Below, in pieces: positions 27,105 through 36,983 of a DNA stretch of 64,000 bases (positions are counted from its first letter, which is position 1; each line of letters opens with the position of its first letter). A program made the position numbers and the translations under genes. Source of the DNA: Nocardioides antri. Lineage in GTDB: Bacteria; Actinomycetota; Actinomycetes; Propionibacteriales; Nocardioidaceae. The notes below the pieces were generated by a model. That model worked only from the letters and a program-made list of their open reading frames with translations, searched no databases and was not told the origin of the DNA. The DNA is taken from NCBI RefSeq assembly GCF_008373765.1, contig NZ_VUJW01000010.1:186001-250000 (forward strand). The letters are read 5' to 3'.

Positions 27105-27149
27105 GCCGGGTCGGCTCATCCCAGGATGAGCCGGCCCGGCGCATTTTTT
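27105..27149 (+). terminator. Intrinsic terminator after rplQ
   Basis: Seventeen-base arms (27105-27121 and 27124-27140) pair throughout with one G-U, closed by a two-base apex, and are followed by a T run (ATTTTTTC). This is the most classical rho-independent terminator in the window and closes the ribosomal cluster. Confidence 0.93.
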
Positions 27150-27199
27150 CGAGGTCACGAGGCCGAGTCGGCGTTTTCGAGTGGGGTCGGGGGCGCCCG

Positions 27200-27205
27200 T
27201 AGACT
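27200..27205 (+). promoter_or_regulatory. -10 box for leaderless ispH
   Basis: TAGACT seven bases before the ATG at 27213, with no ribosome binding site between. Confidence 0.6.
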
Positions 27206-27212
27206 GGCAGGC

Positions 27213-28208
27213 ATGACGATCGACCTGGGCCATCCGCGCGTGCTGTCGCCCGACGACCGGCAGGTGCTGCTGGCCGACCCGCGGGGCTACTGCGCCGGGG
27301 TCGACCGCGCCGTGGTGACGGTCGAGGAGGCGCTCGACCTCTACGGCGCGCCGGTCTACGTCCGCAAGCAGATCGTCCACAACAAGCACGTCGTCTCCAA
27401 CCTCGAGAAGCGTGGCGCGATCTTCGTCGAGGAGCTCGACGAGGTCCCCGTCGGCGCCACCGTGGTCTTCTCCGCCCACGGCGTCTCGCCGGCGGTGCAC
27501 GCCCAGGCCGCCGACCGCGAGCTCAAGACCATCGACGCGACCTGCCCGCTGGTGACCAAGGTCCACCACGAGGCGAAGCGGTTCGCGCGGGAGGGCTACA
27601 CCATCCTCCTGATCGGTCACGCCGGCCACGAGGAGGTCGAGGGCACGGCGGGCGAGGCTCCGGAGCAGACGGTGCTGGTCGAGCACCCCGACGACGTCGA
27701 CGCGCTGGAGTTCCCGGCCGACGCGAAGCTCGCCTGGCTGTCCCAGACCACCCTCAGCGTCGACGAGACGATGGAGACCGTACGCCGGTTGCGGGCCAAG
27801 TTCCCCCAGCTCGAGGACCCGCCGAGCGACGACATCTGCTACGCCACCCAGAACCGCCAGGTCGCGGTCAAGGAGATCGGCGCCGACGCCGACCTCGTTA
27901 TCGTCGTCGGCTCCGGCAACTCATCCAACTCGGTCCGCCTGGTCGAGGTGGCGCTCGAGGCCGGCGCGAAGGCGTCCTACCGCGTCGACGACGCCTCGGA
28001 GATCGACGAGGCCTGGCTCGACGGCGTGGAGAAGGTCAGCGTGACCTCGGGTGCGTCCGTGCCGGACGACCTCGTGCAGGGCGTGCTGGGCTTCCTGGCC
28101 GAGCGCGGCTACCCCGACGCCCGGCCCGTGCTGACTGCCGAGGAGTCGCTGACGTTCTCGCTCCCCAAGGAGCTGCGCCGCGACCTCAAGGCGGCCGGCC
28201 GCCCCTGA
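27213..28208 (+). CDS. ispH: 4-hydroxy-3-methylbut-2-enyl diphosphate reductase
   Basis: 331 residues. The iron-sulfur cysteines are seen in the motifs [27 protein letters not shown] and [11 protein letters not shown]; the substrate-contacting HGVSP and [15 protein letters not shown] segments are intact. IspH makes IPP and DMAPP in the last step of the MEP isoprenoid pathway. The ATG at 27213 follows a -10 box at leaderless spacing. One-base overlap with the next gene (TGATG). Confidence 0.98.
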   Translation: MTIDLGHPRVLSPDDRQVLLADPRGYCAGVDRAVVTVEEALDLYGAPVYVRKQIVHNKHVVSNLEKRGAIFVEELDEVPVGATVVFSAHGVSPAVHAQAADRELKTIDATCPLVTKVHHEAKRFAREGYTILLIGHAGHEEVEGTAGEAPEQTVLVEHPDDVDALEFPADAKLAWLSQTTLSVDETMETVRRLRAKFPQLEDPPSDDICYATQNRQVAVKEIGADADLVIVVGSGNSSNSVRLVEVALEAGAKASYRVDDASEIDEAWLDGVEKVSVTSGASVPDDLVQGVLGFLAERGYPDARPVLTAEESLTFSLPKELRRDLKAAGRP

Positions 28209-28828
28209 TGGCGCGCTTCCTCGACGTCCACCCGGACAACCCCCAGCCCCGCCTGCTCCAGCAGGTCGTGGACGCCCTCCACGACGACGCGCTGATCGCC
28301 TACCCGACCGACTCCGGCTACGCCCTCGGCTGCCGAGTCGGGAACCGGGACGGCCGCGACCGGATCCTCAAGATCCGTGGCCTCGACGACCGGCACCACT
28401 TCACCCTGGCGTGCCGGGACTTCTCCCAGCTGGGTCAGCTCGTCCACGTCGACAACGCGGCGTTCCGCGCGATCCGGGCGGCGACGCCCGGCCCCTACAC
28501 GTTCATCCTGCAGGCCATGCCCGAGGTGCCACGTCGCCTCATGCACCCCAAGAAGCGCACGGTCGGCGTGCGGATCCCCGACCACGGCGTGGTCCGGGCG
28601 ATCCTCGACCTCATGGGTGAGCCGCTGCTGTCGAGCTCACTGATCCTGCCGGGGGAGGACGAGCCGCGGACGATGGGCTGGGAGATCAAGGAAGAGCTCG
28701 ACCACGCGGTCGACGTCGTCGTCGAGGCGGGGGAGACCCCGGCCGAGCCGACGACGGTCGTGGACTGGTCGGAGGGCTACCCGGAGGTGCTGCGGCGCGG
28801 CGCCGGGGACCCCGACCGCTTCGCCTGA
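28208..28828 (+). CDS. YciO/Sua5/YrdC family protein
   Basis: 206 residues of the YrdC-like fold: LIAYPTDSGYALGCRVGN, ILKIRGLDDRHHFTLACRDFSQL, TPGPYTFILQA, KKRTVGVRIPDH, and SSSLILPGEDEP. The pattern is nearer to YciO than to full Sua5, which lacks nothing here but the C-terminal Sua5 domain is absent. The family makes threonylcarbamoyl-AMP for tRNA t6A or binds similar ligands. It is coupled to ispH and its end overlaps the convergent DUF6542 gene by about 50 bases. Confidence 0.88.
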   Translation: MARFLDVHPDNPQPRLLQQVVDALHDDALIAYPTDSGYALGCRVGNRDGRDRILKIRGLDDRHHFTLACRDFSQLGQLVHVDNAAFRAIRAATPGPYTFILQAMPEVPRRLMHPKKRTVGVRIPDHGVVRAILDLMGEPLLSSSLILPGEDEPRTMGWEIKEELDHAVDVVVEAGETPAEPTTVVDWSEGYPEVLRRGAGDPDRFA

Positions 28829-29217
28829 GCCTGGTTGCGCACGGCGAGCACGCCGAGGCACAGGAGGTATCCGATCACCAGGGCGATCGCGTGCCGGGAC
28901 AGCCCGGAGACGGTGGCCTGGACGACGCCGTCCTGCTCGTGCGCGATCGAGCCGGGCTCCGCGATCGCCAGCAGGGTCACCGTGACCAGCATCGCCAGCG
29001 GGGGAAGGACGCCGACCGTGAAGAAGTCGGCAGGCCGGACGCGCAGCGCGGCAGCGGCGCAGACGGTGACGAACACGAGGTCGAAGAGCAGCCCCAACCG
29101 GGCGCCGAGCAGCAGGTCGACGGTCGTCGCGGTCAGCAGCAGTGCGACGGCGAGCGCGGCCACCTGGTAGCCGGGCTCGTCGCCCTCCTCCCAGAGGGTG
29201 CGCGATGCGCTCGTCAC
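28777..29217 (-). CDS. DUF6542-like small membrane protein
   Basis: 146 residues with four transmembrane helices (VAALAVALLLTATTVDLLLG, LLFDLVFVTVCAAAALRV, FTVGVLPPLAMLVTVTLLAIA, and one near 110-130) and a basic C-terminal tail. The pattern and the position beside ispH match the actinobacterial DUF6542 family. The GTG start lies six bases after TAGCGT, so the mRNA is probably leaderless. The end overlaps the convergent yciO-like gene. Function unknown. Confidence 0.8.
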   Translation of the reverse strand: MTSASRTLWEEGDEPGYQVAALAVALLLTATTVDLLLGARLGLLFDLVFVTVCAAAALRVRPADFFTVGVLPPLAMLVTVTLLAIAEPGSIAHEQDGVVQATVSGLSRHAIALVIGYLLCLGVLAVRNQAQAKRSGSPAPRRSTSG

Positions 29218-29223
29218 GGTTCC

Positions 29224-29229
29224 ACGCTA
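29224..29229 (-). promoter_or_regulatory. -10 box for the leaderless DUF6542 gene
   Basis: TAGCGT on the minus strand, six bases before the GTG at 29217. Confidence 0.55.
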
Positions 29230-29269
29230 GGTCGGCGGGTGCGCGTGAGGGGCGCGGCACGCCGTACCT

Positions 29270-30346
<1,077 letters not shown>

Positions 30347-30386
30347 ACCTAGACAGCGTATATGTAAGTATGCTGAACTAACAAAC
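30347..30386. promoter_or_regulatory. Divergent control region of the amino-sugar locus
   Basis: A 40-bp AT-rich spacer between the ATPase (minus) and the ROK regulator (plus). It holds TACGCT (30355-30360, minus) as a probable -10 for the ATPase and TATGCT-like sequence (30369-30374, plus) for the regulator. The two promoters overlap, so one operator could control both directions. No perfect inverted repeat is visible. Confidence 0.5.
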
Positions 30387-31514
30387 ATGTCCTGGCGAAG
30401 CCCGACCGACAGACCGTCCCGCGGGCGCATCAAGCTCCAGCGCGCCGACTCCCGGCGCCACCACCGGTCGATGCTGCTCCAGGAGCTCTTCGCCGAGGGC
30501 CCCGCCAGCCGGGCCGACCTGGCGCGGGCCAGCGGCCTGACCCGGGTCACCGTCTCCGAGCTGGTCGGGGAGCTGCTGGCCGACGGCCTGGTCGAGGAGC
30601 TGGGCGCGCCCACCGAGACCAGGGTGGGCAAGCCGCCGACGATGGTCGGCCTGGTTCCGGACGCCAAGCACGTCCTCGCGATCGACCTCTCGGTCGACGA
30701 CCACGTCGCCGGGGCAGTCCTCAACCTCGCCGGCCAGGTGATCACCCGCGACGCACGCCCGCTCGAGGGCCGCCGGGGCGACGCGGCGGTCGAGGCCGTC
30801 CGCGCGTTCGCCGCCGACCTGATCACCGGCGCGACGTCCCCGGTGCTGGGCGTCGGCGTGGCCAGCCCGGGCGTGGTGAGCCCGGACGGCGTCGTGCTCG
30901 ACGCGCCCAACCTGGGCTGGCACGACGTCAAGCTCGCCGAGACGCTCGGCACCGCGCTCGACCTCCCCGTCTACGTCGCGAACGACGCCAACACCGCGGT
31001 CCTGGGGGAGTTCACCTTCGGTGGCGGCGCCGAGGGCGGCCTGATGCTGATGCGGCTCAGCACCGGTGTCGGTGCGGGTCTGGTGCTCGGCGGCACCCTT
31101 CTCCACGGGGACGGCGGAGCAGCGGGGGAGATCGGACACGTCCAGGTCGTCGCCGACGGCGAGGAGTGCGCGTGCGGGCGTCGAGGGTGCCTGGAGACCT
31201 ACCTGTCGGTGCCGCGCCTGCGGCGACGGATCGCCGGCGGCGGCAGCGACGAAGGCGTGCTGACCGAGGCCGCCGGTCATCTCGCAGGAGCACTGGCGCC
31301 CGTGGTGGCCACGCTCAACCTCGGCGAGCTGGTCCTCAGCGGACCGCTCGACCTCGTCGAGCCCTTGGCGCGCATCGCCGCGCCGCTCATCCGCGACCGG
31401 GTCATGCCGGTGAGCGCGGAGCAGTTCGTGGTCCGGGCGACGGCGCTCGGCGACGACGGAGTCCTCGTCGGCGCGACCGGTCTGGTCCTCGCCGCCGAGC
31501 TGGGGGTGTCGTGA
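30387..31514 (+). CDS. ROK family transcriptional regulator
   Basis: 375 residues. An N-terminal helix-turn-helix (about 30-72; ASRADLARASGLTRVTVSEL) is followed by a ROK sugar-kinase-like domain with the zinc motif CxCGxxGC (C261, C263, C268) after GEIGHV. This is the NagC/XylR repressor form. It sits directly before the transport and catabolic genes and probably senses GlcNAc or its phosphate; that is inferred from context. No ribosome binding site is seen before the ATG. Confidence 0.93.
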   Translation: MSWRSPTDRPSRGRIKLQRADSRRHHRSMLLQELFAEGPASRADLARASGLTRVTVSELVGELLADGLVEELGAPTETRVGKPPTMVGLVPDAKHVLAIDLSVDDHVAGAVLNLAGQVITRDARPLEGRRGDAAVEAVRAFAADLITGATSPVLGVGVASPGVVSPDGVVLDAPNLGWHDVKLAETLGTALDLPVYVANDANTAVLGEFTFGGGAEGGLMLMRLSTGVGAGLVLGGTLLHGDGGAAGEIGHVQVVADGEECACGRRGCLETYLSVPRLRRRIAGGGSDEGVLTEAAGHLAGALAPVVATLNLGELVLSGPLDLVEPLARIAAPLIRDRVMPVSAEQFVVRATALGDDGVLVGATGLVLAAELGVS

Positions 31515-31593
31515 CTGACCTGACGACCTCCAGCAACGCGACCCAGGGCGGGGCGCGTGTTTTCAGGTCCCAGCAAGGAAGCAGAGGGAACTA

Positions 31594-32871
31594 GTGGTGC
31601 GCAACAAGAGGTTACTGGCCATCGCGGCCATCGCCGCCCTGCTGAGCGTGACCAGCGCGTGCGGCTCCGACGACAAGGAATCCGCCACCAGCGGTGGACC
31701 GGAAGAGGCGGACATGGTGGTGTGGCTCAACGGAGCCGACACCCCCCAGGCAGCACGGGACTGGCTCAAGGAGACGTTCGAGAAGGAGCACCCGGGCTCC
31801 ACGCTCACGATCGAGGAGCAGGAGTGGGACGGCCTGGTCGAGCGCCTCACCACGGCACTGTCGTCGGAGGACCAGACGCCTGACGTCGTCGAGGTCGGCA
31901 ACACGCAGGCGCCCACCTTCACGACCGCCGGCGCGTTCAGCGACCTCACCGACGACCTCGAGGAGCTCGGTGGCGACGACCTGCTGCCGGGGTTCGTCGA
32001 GGGCGCGACGGTCGACGGCAGGACCTACGCCGTGCCCTACTACGCCGGCTCGACGTACGTCTTCTACCGCAAGGACCTGTTCGACAAGGCGGGTCTCGAG
32101 GTGCCGAGGACGATGGACGAGTTCGTCGCGACGGCGACCGCGCTCAAGGCGGCCAACCCCCAGGACGACTTCTCCGGCTACTGGCTGCCGGGCCAGGACT
32201 GGCGCGACGGTGCGGCCTTCCTGTGGGACGCCGGTGGCGACTTCGCCGCTCCTGACGGGGACGGTTGGAAGGGCACGCTCTCCACGCCCGAGTCGATCGA
32301 GGGCCTGACCACGTTCCAGACCCTGTTCGAGGACGCGTCGGGCGCGCCTGCCGACGCCAACGAGGCCGACCCGGTGACGCCGTTCTGTGCGGGGAAGATC
32401 GGCATGATGTCGCGGCCGGGCTGGGTCATGGGCCTGCTGACCGACCCCGAGGCCGGTTGCCCGGACCTCGCGGAGAAGGTCGGCGTCTTCGCGCTGCCGG
32501 GCTCCGACGGTGAGCCGGCGCCGGTGCTGCTCGGCGGCTCGGACATCGCGGTCGCCGCGCAGACGCCCAACCAGGACCTGGCGCGGGACATCGTGGCGCT
32601 CATGCTGAGCGACGAGTACCAGGGGATCCTCGCCGAGAACGGCCTGACTCCCGCACGGCAGTCGCTGACGTCGCTCCTCGGCGACGACGAGTTCGCCCAG
32701 GCCACCATCGAGGCAGCCTCGAACGCCAAGCTCACCCCGGCCGCCGCGAACTGGGCGACCGTCGAGGGCACCCGGATCCTGGAGGACCTCTTCAGCCAGA
32801 TCGCCCAGGGCGGCGACGTCGAGGAGCTCGCGGCCGAGGCCGACGAGCGGATCACCGCAGAGCTCAACTGA
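31594..32871 (+). CDS. Sugar ABC transporter substrate-binding lipoprotein
   Basis: 425 residues. A lipoprotein signal peptide ends at C23 (VTSAC). The mature part is a family 1 extracellular solute-binding protein (GSTLTIEEQEWDGLVERLTT, QTPDVVEVGNTQAP, YAVPYYAGSTYVFYRKDLFDKAG). Start is GTG at 31594 or the next GTG at 31597, both after AGAGGGAA. It is the binding component for the two permeases that follow; the ligand is probably a GlcNAc-containing saccharide given the operon. Confidence 0.93.
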   Translation: MVRNKRLLAIAAIAALLSVTSACGSDDKESATSGGPEEADMVVWLNGADTPQAARDWLKETFEKEHPGSTLTIEEQEWDGLVERLTTALSSEDQTPDVVEVGNTQAPTFTTAGAFSDLTDDLEELGGDDLLPGFVEGATVDGRTYAVPYYAGSTYVFYRKDLFDKAGLEVPRTMDEFVATATALKAANPQDDFSGYWLPGQDWRDGAAFLWDAGGDFAAPDGDGWKGTLSTPESIEGLTTFQTLFEDASGAPADANEADPVTPFCAGKIGMMSRPGWVMGLLTDPEAGCPDLAEKVGVFALPGSDGEPAPVLLGGSDIAVAAQTPNQDLARDIVALMLSDEYQGILAENGLTPARQSLTSLLGDDEFAQATIEAASNAKLTPAAANWATVEGTRILEDLFSQIAQGGDVEELAAEADERITAELN

Positions 32872-32883
32872 GCCAGTACGACG

Positions 32884-32917
32884 ACAGCGGGGCGGTGCGT
32901 TCGCGCCGCCCCGCTGT
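32884..32917 (+). other. Intergenic hairpin between binding protein and permease
   Basis: Perfect 12-bp arms ACAGCGGGGCGG (32884-32895) and CCGCCCCGCTGT (32906-32917), no T run. Such stems after binding-protein genes usually stabilise the upstream mRNA or reduce read-through, giving more binding protein than permease. Confidence 0.6.
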
Positions 32918-32948
32918 GCGCCGAGCCACGAGGGAAGGAGAATCACGC

Positions 32949-33851
32949 ATGGCCCGTCGTCGTACGGCCCGGCAGCCAGCGCTGCCGACCGTCCTGGTGC
33001 TGCCTGCCGCGGCGCTCCTCCTGCTCGCGCTCGGCTACCCGCTCGCCCGCCAGGTGGTGCTGTCGCTGCAGGAGTTCGGCCTCGCGCAGCAGTTCGGCCG
33101 GCCGCCCGAGTGGGTCGGGCTCGGCAACTACCGCGCCCTGGTCGGCGACTCGTACCTCTGGGCAGTTGTGCTCCGGACGGTCGCGTTCTGCTTCGTCAAC
33201 GCCGCACTCACCATGGGCATCGGCGTCGGCATCGCGCTCCTGATGACGCGGATGAGCCGGTGGGTCCGGATCGCCGTCCAGAGCGGGCTGCTGCTCACCT
33301 GGGCGACGCCGGTGGTGGCCGCGATGATCGTGTGGCAGTTCCTCTTCGACACCCAGTACGGCGTGGTGAACTCCCTGCTCACGACCCTCGGCGCCGACTA
33401 CGACGGCCACGCGTGGCTGGCCGAGCCGCTGTCGTTCTTCACGGTGGCCACCATGGTCGTGGTCTGGATGAGCGTGCCGTTCGTGGTGTTCACGACCTAC
33501 GCCGCACTCACCCAGGTCTCCGACGACGTGGTGGAGGCGGCCGAGATCGACGGCGCCGGTGCGTGGCAGCGGTTCGTCCACGTGGTGCTGCCGACGGTCC
33601 GGCCGGTCCTGCTCGTCGTCCTGCTGCTGCAGGTGATCTGGGACCTGCGGGTGTTCACCCAGATCTACACGCTCCAGAAGGCGGGCGGCATCACCCGTGA
33701 CACCAACCTGCTCGGCACCTACATCTACACGCTCGGCATCAAGGGCGGCGACTTCGGCACCGCGGCCGCAGCCGCGATGTTCATGCTCCTGCTCACCGTG
33801 GTGCTGACGGCGCCCTACATCCGGATCATGTTCCGCCAGGAGGAGACCTGA
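32949..33851 (+). CDS. Sugar ABC transporter permease, MalF type
   Basis: 300 residues with six transmembrane helices. The permease coupling loop EAAEIDGAGAWQRF, which contacts the ATPase, lies about residue 200. It forms a heterodimer with the next gene product. The ATG follows a GAAGGAGA site after the intergenic hairpin. The stop overlaps the next ATG by one base. Confidence 0.94.
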   Translation: MARRRTARQPALPTVLVLPAAALLLLALGYPLARQVVLSLQEFGLAQQFGRPPEWVGLGNYRALVGDSYLWAVVLRTVAFCFVNAALTMGIGVGIALLMTRMSRWVRIAVQSGLLLTWATPVVAAMIVWQFLFDTQYGVVNSLLTTLGADYDGHAWLAEPLSFFTVATMVVVWMSVPFVVFTTYAALTQVSDDVVEAAEIDGAGAWQRFVHVVLPTVRPVLLVVLLLQVIWDLRVFTQIYTLQKAGGITRDTNLLGTYIYTLGIKGGDFGTAAAAAMFMLLLTVVLTAPYIRIMFRQEET

Positions 33852-34696
33852 TGGCCGCCCGCGCCCCCCGCCTGCCGGCACGGCTGGTCGCCAACGCGGT
33901 CGGCCTCCTCATCCTGCTCGTGACCGTGTTCCCGGTCTACTGGATGATCAGCCGGTCGTTCCTGCCCCGCAACCGGATCCGCAGCGACGAGCAGACGTGG
34001 CTCCCGGTCGACGGCACGTTGGGCAACTACGACCGGATCCTCACCGGCGACGGGTTCCGCAACGCGCTGGTCACCAGCCTCTCGGTCACGCTGCTGACCG
34101 TTGCCGTGGCGCTGCTCTTCGCGTTCCTCGCCGCCGTCGCGGTCAGCCGGTTCCGGTTCCGCGGGCGCACGTCGTTCATCCTCACCCTGCTGCTGATCCA
34201 GATGATCCCGGCCGAGGGTCTCTTCATCAGCCAGTACAAGATGCTCGAGGGCGTGAACCTCCTGAACTCGGTGCTCGGCCTCACGTTCGTGTACGTCGCC
34301 AGCGTGCTGCCGTTCACCGTCTGGACCCTGCGCGGGTTCGTCGACGGGGTGCCGCGCGAGCTCGAGGAGGCGGCGATGATGGACGGCTGCTCGCGGGTGC
34401 AGGCGTTCTTCACGGTGACCCTGCCGCTGCTGGCGCCGGGACTCGTCGCGACCGGGCTGTTCGGGTTCATCCAGGCGTGGAACGAGTTCACCCTCGCCCT
34501 CGTCGTGATGACCGACCCGGCGAAGGAGACCCTCCCGGTGTGGCTGGTCGGGTTCTCCGAGTCGCGGAGCCGGGGCGTCGACTGGGGCGCGATCATGGCC
34601 GCGTCCACGCTGATCACCCTCCCCGTCATCGTCTTCTTCCTGATCGTCCAGCGGCGGATGGTCGCCGGGCTGACCGCAGGCGCGGTGAAGGGATGA
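33851..34696 (+). CDS. Sugar ABC transporter permease, MalG type
   Basis: 281 residues, six transmembrane helices, with the coupling loop LEEAAMMDGCSRVQAF near residue 175. The MalG-type partner of the preceding permease. Four-base overlap (ATGA) with the GH3 gene couples uptake and hydrolysis. Confidence 0.94.
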   Translation: MAARAPRLPARLVANAVGLLILLVTVFPVYWMISRSFLPRNRIRSDEQTWLPVDGTLGNYDRILTGDGFRNALVTSLSVTLLTVAVALLFAFLAAVAVSRFRFRGRTSFILTLLLIQMIPAEGLFISQYKMLEGVNLLNSVLGLTFVYVASVLPFTVWTLRGFVDGVPRELEEAAMMDGCSRVQAFFTVTLPLLAPGLVATGLFGFIQAWNEFTLALVVMTDPAKETLPVWLVGFSESRSRGVDWGAIMAASTLITLPVIVFFLIVQRRMVAGLTAGAVKG

Positions 34697-36075
34697 GCCT
34701 CGAGTCGCTCGCGCTCCGCGTCCTGCTGCCGTCGTTCCGCGGGCCCGACCTGCCACCGGAGTGGGCCGGCCTGCTCGAGGAAGGGCTGGGCGGGGTGTGC
34801 CTGTTCGGCTCGAACGTGACCGGCGACCTCGGCGACGCCCGCGCACTGACGGATGCCGTACGACGCGCTCGGGCCGATGCGCTGGTCGCGGTCGACGAGG
34901 AGGGCGGCGACGTCACCCGGCTGCACGTCCGCACCGGGAGCCCCGTGCTCGGGGCGGCGCAGCTCGGCGGGGTCGACGACCTCGACCTGACGGCGGCCGC
35001 GGGGCGCGCCGTCGCGGCGGACCTGGCCGCGGCGGGGATCGACCTCGACCTCGGCCCGGTCGCGGACGTCAACAGCAACCCCGACAACCCGGTGATCGGG
35101 ACCCGCAGCTTCGGGTCCGACCCCGGCCTCGTGGGTCGGCACGTGTCGGCCTGGGTCGGCGGTCTCCAGGACGGCGGCGTCGCGGCCTGCGTCAAGCACT
35201 TCCCGGGCCACGGTGGCACCGGGCAGGACAGCCACCTCACGGTGCCCGTGCTCGAGGCGCCTGCCGCGACCATCCGCGAGCGCGACCTGCCGCCGTTCGC
35301 GGCGGCCGTCGAAGCGGGCGTGACGGCCGTGATGACCTCCCACATCGCGGTGCCGGCACTCGATCCCGACCTGCCCGCGACCTTCAGCCGGCCGATCCTC
35401 TCGATGCTGCGCGCCGACCTCGGGTTCGCCGGCGCGATCGTCAGCGACGCCCTCGACATGGCCGGGGCGTCGGCGGGCCGCGGGATCCCCGAGGCCGCGG
35501 TGCTCGCGCTGCTCGCCGGTGCCGACCTGCTGTGCGTCGGCCCGGACAAGGACGCGCGGCTGGTCCGCGAGATCCAGGCGGCGATCGTCGACGCGGTCCG
35601 CGCAGGGCGGCTGCTCGAGGAGCGGCTCGCGGACGCGGCCGGGCGGGTGGCGGAGATCCGGAGGGGCTCAGTCGTCAGCGGCCTCGCGCCTCCGCCGCCG
35701 GACCGTGCGCTGGTCCGCAGGGCGCTCGTGGTCGAGGGATCTCTCCCGGACCTCGCAGGCGCGCAGGTCGTCAGCATCGGCACGCCGGCCAACATCGCGG
35801 TCGGCGAGGGCGCGTGGGGCATCCGGCCGGACGTCGTGGTCGCCCCCGGCGACCCGCTGCCGGCCGGCCCGCTCGTCGTACAGGTCCGGGACGCGCACCG
35901 CCACCCGGAGGTGGGCGGGACGCTCGCGACGTTGTCGACCGCTGCGCTGGTCGTCGAGTGGGGCTGGCCGGGACCGTGGGACCGCGCCACGGCGCGGATC
36001 TGCACCCGGGGCAGCTCGCAGCCGATGGTGGCTGCGGTGGAGGAGATCGTGCGGAAGGCGGGATGGCACAGGTGA
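34693..36075 (+). CDS. Glycoside hydrolase family 3 beta-N-acetylhexosaminidase (NagZ-like)
   Basis: 460 residues, no signal peptide. GH3 hexosaminidase motifs: KHFPGHG at 168-174, the catalytic loop dyad D179-S-H181, and the nucleophile D252 in SDALDM. The DSH motif places it in the NagZ subgroup rather than beta-glucosidases. A further C-terminal domain (about 340-460) is present, as in some actinobacterial members. It releases GlcNAc from chito- or muropeptide-type oligosaccharides in the cytoplasm. A phosphorolytic variant exists in Cellulomonas and cannot be excluded from sequence alone. Confidence 0.9.
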   Translation: MSLESLALRVLLPSFRGPDLPPEWAGLLEEGLGGVCLFGSNVTGDLGDARALTDAVRRARADALVAVDEEGGDVTRLHVRTGSPVLGAAQLGGVDDLDLTAAAGRAVAADLAAAGIDLDLGPVADVNSNPDNPVIGTRSFGSDPGLVGRHVSAWVGGLQDGGVAACVKHFPGHGGTGQDSHLTVPVLEAPAATIRERDLPPFAAAVEAGVTAVMTSHIAVPALDPDLPATFSRPILSMLRADLGFAGAIVSDALDMAGASAGRGIPEAAVLALLAGADLLCVGPDKDARLVREIQAAIVDAVRAGRLLEERLADAAGRVAEIRRGSVVSGLAPPPPDRALVRRALVVEGSLPDLAGAQVVSIGTPANIAVGEGAWGIRPDVVVAPGDPLPAGPLVVQVRDAHRHPEVGGTLATLSTAALVVEWGWPGPWDRATARICTRGSSQPMVAAVEEIVRKAGWHR

Positions 36076-36983
36076 CGGCGGCGGAGGCCCGGGTCGGGCT
36101 CGACATCGGGGCGACCAAGATCCACGGCGTCGCCGCCACCGCCGACGGGGCGGTGCTCGCCGAGGTCCTGGCGACCACCCCGACCGGCGGCGACGACGTG
36201 GTCACCGCCGCGGCCGGCGTCGTCGACGACCTGCGGACCCGGCTCGGCGAGGCGCTCGACGGTGTCGTCGGCGTCGGCGTCCCCGGTCTCGTCGACGCCG
36301 CCCGCGGTGCCGTGAAGCACGCGGTGAACCTCGGCGTCGACGACTGGTTCCCCATCGCTGCCCGGCTCGCGGACCGCACCGGCACCCGGGTCGTCGTCGA
36401 CAACGACGTCAACGCGGCGGCGCTCGGCGCTGCGCAGGTGACCGGCCACCCCGACCTCGTCTACCTCAGCCTCGGCACCGGCCTCGCAGCCGCGTCCATC
36501 CTCGACGGCCGGCTGCGCCGCGGGTTCCGCAGCGCGGCCGGGGAGATCGGCCACGTCCCGGTCGACCCGCGCGGCCGACGCTGCCAGTGCGGCCAGGTGG
36601 GCTGCCTGGAGACCGAGGCCTCGGGCTCCGCGGTCGCGGAGGCGTGGCCCGTCTCGGGTGTCCCGCCGGCGCAGGCGCTGTTCGACGCCGCCGCGGCGGG
36701 CGACCTGCGCGCGGTCGGGATCCGCGACCACTTCGCCGCCCGCGTCGCGGACGCGGTCCGGCTGGTCTGCCTCACGGTCGACCCGGAGTACGTCGTCCTC
36801 GGCGGGGGTGTCGCCCAGGTCGGCGAGCGGCTGCAGGTCGCGGTCGCGCACGCGCTCGCCGAGCAGGCTGCCACGTCGCCGTTCCTGCGGTCGCTCGACC
36901 TGCCGGGGCGGGTGCTGCTGGTGCCCGGCGACGTCCCGGTCGCGGCCCTGGGCGCCGCGCTCCTCGCGAGGGCCGAGTCATGA
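36063..36983 (+). CDS. ROK family sugar kinase (probable GlcNAc kinase)
   Basis: 306 residues with no helix-turn-helix, so an enzyme rather than a regulator. The ATP-binding VGLDIGATKIHGV is near residue 11, the zinc motif CQCGxxGC at C174, C176 and C181, and DNDVNAAALG about 115. Substrate is probably GlcNAc, placed between a hexosaminidase and nagA. It overlaps the GH3 gene by 13 bases; a GTG at 36072 would instead give a four-base GTGA overlap. Confidence 0.9.
   Translation: MAQVTAAEARVGLDIGATKIHGVAATADGAVLAEVLATTPTGGDDVVTAAAGVVDDLRTRLGEALDGVVGVGVPGLVDAARGAVKHAVNLGVDDWFPIAARLADRTGTRVVVDNDVNAAALGAAQVTGHPDLVYLSLGTGLAAASILDGRLRRGFRSAAGEIGHVPVDPRGRRCQCGQVGCLETEASGSAVAEAWPVSGVPPAQALFDAAAAGDLRAVGIRDHFAARVADAVRLVCLTVDPEYVVLGGGVAQVGERLQVAVAHALAEQAATSPFLRSLDLPGRVLLVPGDVPVAALGAALLARAES

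Noticed and set aside
30369-30389. A ROK operator palindrome between the ATPase and regulator genes
   Set aside because: Half-sites such as GTATG and CATAC are present but no symmetric pair with plausible spacing convinced me.
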